Source: Gammaproteobacteria bacterium UBA2810 (lineage in GTDB: Bacteria > Pseudomonadota > Gammaproteobacteria > Enterobacterales > Succinivibrionaceae). From it: a stretch of DNA of 11,307 nt. Positions 4,085 through 10,725 of the stretch are shown piece by piece. Position numbers and translations under genes: made by a program. Below the pieces are notes generated by a model, which saw only the letters and a program-made list of their open reading frames with translations, was not told the origin of the DNA and searched no databases. Every line of letters begins with the position of its first letter. The first letter of the stretch is position 1. Location of the stretch: positions 1 through 11,307 of the forward strand of contig DEHC01000045.1 of the NCBI GenBank assembly GCA_002351705.1. Direction: 5' to 3'.

Positions 4085-6838
4085 TCAGTGCGCGCTGTCC
4101 CAGTCGGGGCCTATGCCGATCCCGACATCAAGCGGAACGGAGAGCCTCATGACATTCCTCATGATGTCCGCGACTCCCCGGGCAATTTCCTCCGCCGCGT
4201 CGTGCCTAACCTCCATCACAAGCTCGTCGTGCACCTGGAGGGAGAGCCGCACGGGCCTTCCCGCAATGAACTCCGCGGCCTTAACCATCGCGAGCTTGAT
4301 GAGATCCGCCGCCGAGCCCTGCAGGGGAGCGTTGGTCGCGACTCTCTCCGCGGCCCGGAGCGCCATGCCCTTCCCCTGGATCCCGGGGACGAAGAGATGC
4401 CTCCCTGTTATGGTCTCGACATAGCCGGTGCGGTGCGCCGTGTCAAGGAGCCCCGCGATGAAGGTCTTCACCTTCGGGAACCTCGAGAAATAGAGCGCGA
4501 TGTAGTCCGCCGCGTCCTTCCGGTCAATCCTGAGGCGCTTCGCGAGGCCGAAGGCGCCCATGCCGTACATCAGGCCGAAGTTCACAGCCTTGGCCTTGCG
4601 CCTCTCGTCGGGCGTCACCTCGTCCATGGTCTTCCCGAAGATCTCGGCAGCGGTGTGGCGGTGGATGTCCGCCCCGGAGAGGAACGCCTTCCGGAGGCCC
4701 TCGTCCCCGGAGAGCTCGGCCATGAGGCGGAGCTCGATCTGCGAGTAGTCGCAGGAGACGATGTCCCAGCCCTCCTCAGCGGCGAAGGCCTTCCTGATGA
4801 GCCTCCCCTCCTCGGTCCTCGCGGGGATGTTCTGCAGGTTCGGATCGCTTGAGGAGAGACGCCCGGTGGAGGTGCCGGCCTGGTTGAAGCTGGTGTGGAC
4901 CCTGCCGGTCACATGGTCGATAAGCCCCGGGAGGACATCCGAGTAGGTGCCCCTGAGCTTCGCGAGGCCGCGCCACTCGAGGACGGTCCCCGCAAGTGGG
5001 ACTGTGGGCGCGAGATCGGAGAGGATGTCCTCCTTTGTGGAGTTCTGCCCGCTCCCGGTCTTCTTCGAGGGCTCCACGCCGAGCCTCCCGTAGATGATCT
5101 CACCGACCTGCCTGGGGGACGCGATGTTGAACTCGGAGCCCGCCTCCTCATAGGCCTTTTTCTCAAGCCTCTCCATCCCCTCGCCGAACTTCTCAGACGC
5201 CTCGCGGAGAGCCGGGACCGAGACGGCGGCGCCGGTCCTCTCCATCAGGGAGAGCACGGAGATTAAAGGCTGCTCGACCTCATAATAGGTCTTCCTGCTC
5301 CACTCCTCCGCCTTAATATCAGCTTTGAGCTTCTCGGAGAGGATGAGCGCGAGCTCCGAGGAGCGCATGAGGAGATCGTTCTTCTCCTCCTCGCTCTTCT
5401 CCGGCGCCTTTTTCCTGCCGGCGGGCTTATCATCAGGAATCCAGGAGATGTCGCCGCCATAGTGCCGCTCCGCGGTCTCACGGAGCGAGTAGCCCCTCTG
5501 CGCCGCATTCAGCACATGGTCCATCAGCATTGTGTCAAGGAGGAAGCCCTGCGGCCGGAGGCCCTCATGGAAGAGGACGTTCATCAGGCGCTTGAGGTCA
5601 TGCCCGGCCTTTGCTTTGCTGGGATCCTCAATGAGCTCCCGGAGCGCTCCGAGGGCCTCGGCCTCCGTTATCCCCTCGGGGCTGCTGAAGAGGTCATCAG
5701 AGGCACCGGAAGACTCCGAGAACCTCACGCATACCGTCCTGTTCCCCGAGGTTATGGAGAGCGCCGTAAGCGAGCACGCGACCGGGGACCTCACCTCGCA
5801 CTCCGGGAATATGGCAAATGGTCCCTCATCCCCAAGGGCCTTCAGGGCCTTCGAGAGCTCATCAGCGGTCTTCACGGCGGTGCGCTCAAACACGCGCTCC
5901 GGCTCCGGTGCAGTCTCTGGTTTTGCGGCCGCACCGCCGAGCCTCTCACCGGCCTCTTTCTTCAAGTCACGGAGATCGAGCTCGTCAGCTATGGCGAAGA
6001 CCTTCTGCCAGTCCGGAGTTCCGGGCGTGAGGGACTTGAGGTCAAAGCCCAGGGGCACGTCGGTCTTGATGGTGGAGAGCACCTTCGAGAGCCTGATGGT
6101 CTCGAGCTGCGCGATGAACGAGTCATGGAACTTCGCCGCGCCGCGGAATCCGAGGGCCTTTGTCTCCTCCGCCCCCGCCGCCGCGACCTTCTCGATATCG
6201 CCGAAGGCGTTCAGGACTGCCGCAGCGGTCTTGGGGCCGGCGCCCTTCATCCCCGGGATGTTGTCCGAGGAGTCGCCAGCGATCGCAAGGTAGTCCGCGA
6301 TGAGCTCCGGCGGGACGCCGAACTTATCAATGACGCCCTCCCGGTCAAGGACGGTGTTCTTCATGGTGTCGTAAATCCGGATGCCGTCCTTCACGAGCTG
6401 CGAGAGATCCTTGTCCCCCGAGCAGATCATGATCCTGACATTCTCCCGCACAGCCATGGCGGCAAGCGTGCCGATGGTGTCGTCCGCCTCGACCCCGGGC
6501 TCCTGCAGGACCAGCATGCCGAGCGCCGCCGAGATGTCGCGGACATAGGGAAACTGTGCGGTGAGGTCCGCGGGAACCGGCGGCCTCGTCGCCTTGTAGG
6601 CGGGATAGATCTTGTTCCTGAAGCAGGTCTCGCGCTGGTGCGGCGCGTCGAAGACCATGATCTCGGGAACTCCCGGGAAATCACGGAGGAGGTTGCTGAT
6701 CATCTTCGAGAACGACAGGACCGCGCCCGTGGGGAAGCCCTTGCGGCTCGTGAGCCCGGCGCGCTGCGTCGCGAAGAACGCCCTGAAGAGGAATGATGAT
6801 CCGTCAATTACGATGCACTCTGGCTGCTCTGTCTTCAT
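4085..6838 (-). CDS. polA: DNA polymerase I, with apparently inactive 3'-5' exonuclease domain
   Basis: A 917-residue family A polymerase for gap repair and Okazaki fragment processing. The 5' nuclease (about 1-290) is intact: VIDGSS with D12, GVEADDTIG with D119/D120, SGDKD (141-145) and GDSSDNIPG (188-196). The polymerase domain is intact: motif A CDYSQIELR with D697, motif B RRKAKAVNFGLMYG (R746, K750, F754, Y758), motif C VHDELV with D871/E872. The middle domain (about 335-505) still aligns with the proofreading domain of E. coli Pol I (FAIFPECE, KAGHDLK, LLDTML), but the metal-ligand positions look lost: D355 reads as Phe, D424 as Leu, and no Y-x3-D motif is seen near 489-493. ATG at 6838 overlaps the crcB stop (ATGA) with GAGGAG 5 nt upstream, so it is the coupled last gene of the tcdA-crcB-crcB-polA block. 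A terminator follows. Confidence 0.97.
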   Translation of the reverse strand: MKTEQPECIVIDGSSFLFRAFFATQRAGLTSRKGFPTGAVLSFSKMISNLLRDFPGVPEIMVFDAPHQRETCFRNKIYPAYKATRPPVPADLTAQFPYVRDISAALGMLVLQEPGVEADDTIGTLAAMAVRENVRIMICSGDKDLSQLVKDGIRIYDTMKNTVLDREGVIDKFGVPPELIADYLAIAGDSSDNIPGMKGAGPKTAAAVLNAFGDIEKVAAAGAEETKALGFRGAAKFHDSFIAQLETIRLSKVLSTIKTDVPLGFDLKSLTPGTPDWQKVFAIADELDLRDLKKEAGERLGGAAAKPETAPEPERVFERTAVKTADELSKALKALGDEGPFAIFPECEVRSPVACSLTALSITSGNRTVCVRFSESSGASDDLFSSPEGITEAEALGALRELIEDPSKAKAGHDLKRLMNVLFHEGLRPQGFLLDTMLMDHVLNAAQRGYSLRETAERHYGGDISWIPDDKPAGRKKAPEKSEEEKNDLLMRSSELALILSEKLKADIKAEEWSRKTYYEVEQPLISVLSLMERTGAAVSVPALREASEKFGEGMERLEKKAYEEAGSEFNIASPRQVGEIIYGRLGVEPSKKTGSGQNSTKEDILSDLAPTVPLAGTVLEWRGLAKLRGTYSDVLPGLIDHVTGRVHTSFNQAGTSTGRLSSSDPNLQNIPARTEEGRLIRKAFAAEEGWDIVSCDYSQIELRLMAELSGDEGLRKAFLSGADIHRHTAAEIFGKTMDEVTPDERRKAKAVNFGLMYGMGAFGLAKRLRIDRKDAADYIALYFSRFPKVKTFIAGLLDTAHRTGYVETITGRHLFVPGIQGKGMALRAAERVATNAPLQGSAADLIKLAMVKAAEFIAGRPVRLSLQVHDELVMEVRHDAAEEIARGVADIMRNVMRLSVPLDVGIGIGPDWDSAH

Positions 6839-7329
6839 GAGTTCTCCTCTTTTGTATTTCCCGCGGCGCTGCCGCCCGCTGCCCTGCCGCCTCTGTCCGC
6901 CGCCTTCTGCCTCTTCCCGCGCCTTTCCCTGATGATGTTCCCGATGGCGAGCCCGATGCTGCAGGACATCAGGCAGAGGAGAGCGTTGCTCACAAAAAGG
7001 ATGGACACCAGCCTGCTCCCTCCGTCCACATAGACCATGGCGTAGGACTGTACATACGCGGAAAACGAGGTGAAGGCTCCTAGGAAGCCTGTGACCAGAA
7101 GACTCTTGAGCTGCGCGTTTTTGAGCGCGAGCCCCATGATGAGGCCCGCCGCAAGGCAGCCGGTGATGTTCACGATGTCTATCGGGAAGAGCGGCAGGAC
7201 GATATGACGCGCGCCGAGCTCCCTCACTGCCTGCCCGGCAATTTCAAGGAGGAGGAGCCTTGACACCGCGCCGAGCGCGCCGCCTAAAATTACTGCCCCG
7301 GCGGACAGAGCCGTCTTTTTCATATCCAT
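6835..7329 (-). CDS. crcB: Fluoride channel subunit CrcB/Fluc, second copy
   Basis: A 164-residue small membrane protein with four predicted helices (about 8-30, 46-69, 77-98, 107-131). CrcB signatures: GGALGAVSR at 16-24, Asn54 in the second helix (VNITG), and TGFLGAFTSFSAY at about 80-92, which carries the Phe-box aromatic positions as Phe and Tyr. It exports toxic fluoride as a dimer with its neighbour. The N-terminal MDMKK and the C-terminal tail from about 132 (RERRGKRQK) are basic, which predicts both ends in the cytoplasm. The tail is longer than usual for CrcB and ends Gly/Ala/Glu-rich. ATG at 7329 shares one base with the previous stop (TGATG), with GGAGAGG about 8 nt upstream. Its stop overlaps the polA start. 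Confidence 0.9.
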   Translation of the reverse strand: MDMKKTALSAGAVILGGALGAVSRLLLLEIAGQAVRELGARHIVLPLFPIDIVNITGCLAAGLIMGLALKNAQLKSLLVTGFLGAFTSFSAYVQSYAMVYVDGGSRLVSILFVSNALLCLMSCSIGLAIGNIIRERRGKRQKAADRGGRAAGGSAAGNTKEENS

Positions 7330-7718
7330 CAGACCAGCCTCTCCGTAAGCATGAGCCCGAGGACAAAGCCCACGGGACAGATGGCAATATTGCAGAGGAA
7401 GAGGAGCAGGCCGCGGCGGAAGCCGCCCTCCTCCTTTCCCTCCATGCCGGAGATCGAGGAGGTTGCGAGCGACGACCAGGTGGTGAGGCCCCCGAGTAGC
7501 CCGGTGACGAGGAATACGTTAAGGGGTGTCGAGGGGCTTTCGGAAAACCCCGGAAGCGCAAGAATCGCTCCTGCGATGATGCATCCTGCGAGGTTCACCG
7601 CGAGTATGCCCCAGGCGAACTTCCCGAGGTACCGGTCGGAAAGCGAGGTGACAATCCAGCGGATGAGCGCCCCGAGCGCGCCGCCCAAAGCCGTGCAGAT
7701 TATTGTCTCAGCGATCAT
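7329..7718 (-). CDS. crcB: Fluoride channel subunit CrcB/Fluc, first copy
   Basis: A 129-residue protein, normal CrcB length, with four predicted helices (about 3-24, 34-55, 66-90, 101-124). Signatures are GGALGALIRW at 12-21, Asn42 in VNLAG, and TGLLGGLTTWSSL at about 72-84. In most CrcB proteins the last part reads TTFSTF; here the two Phe-box positions are Trp and Leu. Basic residues lie in the loops between helices 1-2 (SDRYLGK) and 3-4 (GFRRG) and both ends are short, predicting the opposite membrane orientation to the second copy. Tandem copies of this kind form antiparallel heterodimers. ATG at 7718 overlaps the tcdA stop by 4 nt; the ribosome site is weak (AGAAGAA), consistent with coupling. 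Confidence 0.9.
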   Translation of the reverse strand: MIAETIICTALGGALGALIRWIVTSLSDRYLGKFAWGILAVNLAGCIIAGAILALPGFSESPSTPLNVFLVTGLLGGLTTWSSLATSSISGMEGKEEGGFRRGLLLFLCNIAICPVGFVLGLMLTERLV

Positions 7719-8500
7719 TTCTTCTGCCCGAGGAGGATTCTGATTATTTCGGCGGAGACCATGAGCCCGACCGAGGCGGTCACGGCCATCGACTGCCCGA
7801 AGCGGAGGCGGTCAGGGGCGTAGATTTCAGTGAGCTCCTGATACTCCTCACCGCTCATGATGCTCTTCGGGAGCACCGCGCTCTCGGTGCTGTGGACAAG
7901 AGTGACACCGAACTTTTTCCCTGCCCCCTTCGGAAATCCCCAGCGGGAGCGGAGCTCGGTCCTGAGGCATGATGCGAGGCGGTCATTTTGGGAGAGCCCC
8001 AGGTCGACCGTCACGATCTTCGAGGGATCAGTCCGCCCGCCTGCGCCGCCAGCGGAGATTACGGGGATGCTGTTCTTCACGCAGTAGGCAATCAGAGCCG
8101 CCTTGTCCGGGACGCTGTCGATGGCGTCAGACACAGCCGAGGTCTCAGGCGTGATTATTGAGGAGACGTTCTCCTTCGTGAGGAGCTCGCGGCGCACAGA
8201 GAGATCAAGCTCAGGGTTGATGTCCATGAGGCGCTCGCCGAGGACCCCGGCCTTGCCGCGCCCGACAGTGGAGGTAAGGGTGTGGAGCTGCCGGTTGATG
8301 TTCCCGAGCTCTATCGCCTCTGAGTCAACAAGGGTGATGTGCCCGACGCCGCTCCTCGCGAGAGACTCCGCGGCCCAGGAGCCGACTCCGCCGACGCCAA
8401 CAAGACAAACATTCGCGTCATGGAGCCTTCTGAGGCCATCAAAGCCGTAAAGTGCGGCAATGCCGCGGAACCTTCCGATATAGCCTTCTGAAAAATACAA
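7715..8500 (-). CDS. tcdA: tRNA threonylcarbamoyladenosine dehydratase TcdA
   Basis: A 261-residue E1-like (ThiF/MoeB fold) enzyme that uses ATP to cyclise t6A37 to ct6A in ANN-decoding tRNAs. Key features: RFRGIAALYG at 10-19, nucleotide-binding GVGGVGSWAAE at 35-45, adenylation residues NINRQ at 67-71, DAIDSV at 125-130, AYC with Cys140, and GGAGGRTDP at 151-159, all as in E. coli TcdA (formerly CsdL/YgdL). Length matches (268 in E. coli). The start is TTG at 8500: an in-frame TGA lies only 3 codons upstream, no ATG occurs before the conserved N-terminus, and GAGAGG sits 5 nt in front. The usual csdA/csdE neighbours are absent; instead crcB follows with an ATGA overlap. First gene of the coupled four-gene block. 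Confidence 0.93.
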   Translation of the reverse strand: MYFSEGYIGRFRGIAALYGFDGLRRLHDANVCLVGVGGVGSWAAESLARSGVGHITLVDSEAIELGNINRQLHTLTSTVGRGKAGVLGERLMDINPELDLSVRRELLTKENVSSIITPETSAVSDAIDSVPDKAALIAYCVKNSIPVISAGGAGGRTDPSKIVTVDLGLSQNDRLASCLRTELRSRWGFPKGAGKKFGVTLVHSTESAVLPKSIMSGEEYQELTEIYAPDRLRFGQSMAVTASVGLMVSAEIIRILLGQKK

Positions 8501-8569
8501 GGGAGCCTCTCATGGACGCGGCGCTTCCGTCAAGGGGAAAAGCCGCATGGTGTTCAGGAAAAGATAAAC

Positions 8570-8594
8570 GTGATTCCGGCCGCGCCGGAGCCAC
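8570..8594 (-). other. Hairpin at the 5' end of the tcdA-crcB-polA leader
   Basis: GTG...CCGG and CCGG...CAC pair around a 5-nt loop (with one mismatch and one possible wobble in the middle), starting at the first base of the transcript predicted from the TATAAT at 8602. A 5'-terminal stem of this type can protect mRNA. It was examined as a possible fluoride riboswitch because of the downstream crcB pair, but the conserved crcB-motif bases are not present. Confidence 0.3.
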
Positions 8595-8601
8595 GGGGCT
8601 T

Positions 8602-8607
8602 ATTATA
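8602..8607 (-). promoter_or_regulatory. Candidate -10 element for the tcdA-crcB-crcB-polA operon
   Basis: A perfect TATAAT on the minus strand about 100 nt before the tcdA TTG start, in the only non-coding space upstream of the block. No good -35 is seen at 16-18 nt spacing (CCTCAG at 17). A hairpin downstream of the preceding gene (8680-8704) would insulate it. Predicted leader is about 95 nt. Confidence 0.35.
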
Positions 8608-8679
8608 AAGCCACAGGGAGAAAGCTGAGGAGAGGTGATTAACACTCCGGCCGTGAGGCTTTTCTCCGGCGGAAAGAGC

Positions 8680-8704
8680 GAAGGCTGCCAGGGAGGCAGC
8701 CTTC
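8680..8704 (-). terminator. Strong hairpin just after the Sel1-repeat gene, probable terminator
   Basis: GAAGGCTGCC and GGCAGCCTTC form a perfect 10-bp stem with a 5-nt loop, starting 4 nt beyond the stop of the Sel1-repeat gene on the minus strand. The following tract is GCTCTTTCC, so the T run is poor; termination may be partial or need Rho, or the stem may protect the 3' end. Confidence 0.55.
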
Positions 8705-8708
8705 TCTG

Positions 8709-9233
8709 TCAGGCCTGCGCGAGCTCTGTTTTTGCTCTCAGATCGCCCATGGCTGCTGCTTTCGAGAGCCAGCTGAGCGCGAGATCCGGCTCATCGTGAT
8801 CGAAATAGTAATCCGCGAGGTAGCGCGCCCCGATGGCGCTCCCGCCCTCGGTGCCCTTTTTGAGGAGGCGGAGCCCGGTGCCTTCGGAGTGCTTCACGCC
8901 GAAGCCCCGGAGGTAGGCGCGGCCGAGCTCCGAGGCCGCGTCAGCGGAGCCGAGCTCGAGTGCCTTCGCGAGGATGGCGCAGGCGTCGCGCTCGGTTGCG
9001 CCCTCAACGCTCCCAGCCATGATTTTCCTCGCCTCGGACACCAGAAGCACAGCGACCCCGGCGCAGACGCACTCCCCGCAGCGCGGGGCGCTCCGCCGGT
9101 CCTCCTCCTCGAAGGCGCTCTCCGCGTCCTGGGCACCGCAGGCATTCGCGGCTGACGAGGGAGCTGCCGACGCGCATACGGCGGCGGCTGAGATAAGTCC
9201 GGAATTGATGAGTTTTTTCAGGAATCCTGGCAT
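8709..9233 (-). CDS. Small secreted Sel1-repeat protein
   Basis: A 174-residue protein with a predicted Sec signal peptide (MPGFLKK, then a hydrophobic Ala-rich core ending near SSAANA) and therefore probably periplasmic. It is followed by an acidic stretch and a cysteine cluster, C-x2-C-x-C in RCGECVCAG. From about residue 82 there are three Sel1-like helical repeats: around ACAILAKALELGSADAASEL, around GLRLLKKGTEGGSAIGARYL, and around ALSWLSKAAAMGDLRAKTEL. Such repeats are protein-binding scaffolds; the partner is unknown. An ATG four codons upstream (9245) exists, but ATG at 9233 has GGAGA 5-6 nt before it and gives a cleaner signal peptide. The Cys after ANA is not in a canonical lipobox. 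No neighbour suggests a pathway; a hairpin follows the stop. Confidence 0.7.
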   Translation of the reverse strand: MPGFLKKLINSGLISAAAVCASAAPSSAANACGAQDAESAFEEEDRRSAPRCGECVCAGVAVLLVSEARKIMAGSVEGATERDACAILAKALELGSADAASELGRAYLRGFGVKHSEGTGLRLLKKGTEGGSAIGARYLADYYFDHDEPDLALSWLSKAAAMGDLRAKTELAQA

Positions 9234-9323
9234 AAATCTCTCCATTTACATACATTGTTGTACTTAAACTAATATCAGCATAAAGCAGGAATTTTTCAAG
9301 AGAGAGCCGGAAGAGAAACTGAA

Positions 9324-9409
9324 GCAGATCAAAAAAACGATCTGCGGCGCTTTCCCTCCGCCTCTGAGGGGAATGCTCAGGAAACGGTACCGGTCACGAT
9401 CTGCCGCGC
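9324..9409. repeat. Inverted and direct repeats of GATCTGC in the divergent intergenic region
   Basis: GCAGATC (9324-9330) and GATCTGC (9339-9345) form a perfect 7-bp inverted repeat around AAAAAAAC. A third copy lies at 9398-9404. The longer unit ACGATCTGC-S-S-CGC recurs directly at 9337-9350 and 9396-9409 with 13 of 14 bases the same. The region separates the Sel1-repeat gene (minus) from the ATPase gene (plus), so these could be shared regulator sites. No regulator is recognised. Confidence 0.5.
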
Positions 9410-9472
9410 CTCTCTGCCGACCCCCGCCTCCCGGACGCACTCTGCGCTAAGATTCAGAGGGAGGCAGCGAAT

Positions 9473-10672
9473 ATGAGGCATATTGAGCGGAGGTCTTATC
9501 TTAAGAGACTTGAAAATGTCCGGGGAGTTCCGGACATCAAGGTGCTACCTGGCATCCGCGGATCCGGGAAGACATGGCTCATCCGGGACCTCGCGCGTCA
9601 GCTCTCCGTGAGCGACCCGGACGCCAATATCATCCGGGTAAGCCTCAGGGACTCCCCGGAGCTCCGCGATTACGGCGCCCTGCACTCCTTCGCCGAGGAG
9701 CGCTTTCTCAAGGGACGGAACAACTGCCTCCTCATTGATGACGCTGACCTCTGCCCCTCCGTTGAATATGCGCTCGTGAGCATTCACGCCCAGGAAAAAT
9801 TCGACATATATATCACCTGCTCCGGCGACTTCCTCACGGTGAGCGGGCTCGGTACTCTCCTTACCGGCCGCACCTTTGAAATTCCGGTATTCCCATTCTC
9901 GTTCGCCGAGTTTCTGGAGTGCAGCGGCAGTCCTGACCGCTATAAGGCCTTCAGGGAATATATGGTGAGAGGCGGGATGCCGGGCTCATGCCGGTACGGG
10001 AGCAGTGAGGAGCGGCAGAGCTACATCAGAGATGAGGTCTTAGGCAGCATTTTCCGCATCATCAGCGCGGAGAGCCGCGTGAGGAACAGAAGCCTTCCTG
10101 AAAGGCTCGCCCGTCATCTCCTCCTGAATGCCGGACGCGCCATGACCGTGAAGGGCATAGCAGCAGAGCTCGGCGCCGCAAGGGGCATGAAGCCTGTGAG
10201 GGGCACGGGACCCGCCCTTAAGCTCCTCTGCAATGCATACGCCTTTCACCGGCTCCGCCCGCTTGACATCCGCTCCGTGTACCGGCTCTTTCCGGAAAGC
10301 TCGTACTATCCTGCCGATCTGTCCTTTTTCCATGCCATCCCGGGAGCCACGGAGCCGGATCCCCGGCAGATCCTCAAAACCATCGCGGCAATTGATCTCA
10401 GGCGCCGCGGGTATGAGGTCTGCACCGGCGTGCCGGGCGGGAACGACATTGATCTCATCGGGATAAAGCACGGAGAGAGGCTCTGCGTACAGGTTTCCGG
10501 TATCATAGCGGACGGTGCGGCGCTCAAGAGAGAAGCCGCTCCGCTCCTCGAAATCAGCGACGGCTCTGAGAGACTCATACTCGCAGAGACCGGAAAGATG
10601 GAGTATCAGCATGAGGGCATCATGGTCCTCGATATCGCTGACTGGCTTCTCTCACCGGAGACTGCGAGCTGA
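9473..10672 (+). CDS. AAA_14/DUF4143 family ATPase
   Basis: A 399-residue protein with the layout of the widespread AAA_14 plus DUF4143 ATPases, whose function is mostly unknown. Walker A is GIRGSGKT at 27-34; Walker B is CLLIDDAD at 85-92, with Asp90 where the family usually has Glu. Sensor-1-like ITCSG is at 114-118, the family-typical GRTFEIPVFPFSFAEFL at 132-148, YMVRGGMPG at 163-171, and a helix-turn-helix-like segment (MTVKGIAAEL) at 224-233. The C-terminal DUF4143 part (about 250-380) has a PD-(D/E)xK-like core with RRRGYEV, DIDLI (Asp327) and VQVSG, where the usual second acidic residue and Lys are Gln-Val, as common in the family. It is soluble and probably cytosolic. ATG at 9473 has GGAGG 8 nt upstream. 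The deformylase-like gene follows after 53 nt on the same strand. Confidence 0.85.
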   Translation: MRHIERRSYLKRLENVRGVPDIKVLPGIRGSGKTWLIRDLARQLSVSDPDANIIRVSLRDSPELRDYGALHSFAEERFLKGRNNCLLIDDADLCPSVEYALVSIHAQEKFDIYITCSGDFLTVSGLGTLLTGRTFEIPVFPFSFAEFLECSGSPDRYKAFREYMVRGGMPGSCRYGSSEERQSYIRDEVLGSIFRIISAESRVRNRSLPERLARHLLLNAGRAMTVKGIAAELGAARGMKPVRGTGPALKLLCNAYAFHRLRPLDIRSVYRLFPESSYYPADLSFFHAIPGATEPDPRQILKTIAAIDLRRRGYEVCTGVPGGNDIDLIGIKHGERLCVQVSGIIADGAALKREAAPLLEISDGSERLILAETGKMEYQHEGIMVLDIADWLLSPETAS

Positions 10673-10725
10673 ACATATACCTGATACCACACAGAGAACG
10701 CCCGATTTAAGGAGAAGAGAAACAG

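Noticed and set aside
5462..6796. A 444-codon open frame on the plus strand opposite polA (and a 254-codon one at 4088-4852)
   Set aside because: Both mirror the conserved polA frame, have Arg/Leu/Glu/Gly-biased composition and no ribosome site or motif; they are antisense shadows.
8507..8585. Fluoride riboswitch on the plus strand (words ATGGTGTTC and ATAAACG resemble the crcB motif)
   Set aside because: The flanking GGCG/CGCC stem and the pseudoknot partner are missing, and the strand points away from the crcB genes. Treated as chance similarity; a covariance search is listed as the check.
8439..8645. A 68-codon minus-strand frame with ATGs overlapping the tcdA start
   Set aside because: It is in a different frame from the conserved TcdA N-terminus and has no family features; the ATG at 8513 does not lead into TcdA, so the TTG at 8500 is kept.
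9324..9345. CRISPR or mobile-element end
   Set aside because: Only three copies of a 7-base word with unequal spacing, no transposase or cas gene and no target-site duplication seen; regulatory sites or chance are more likely.
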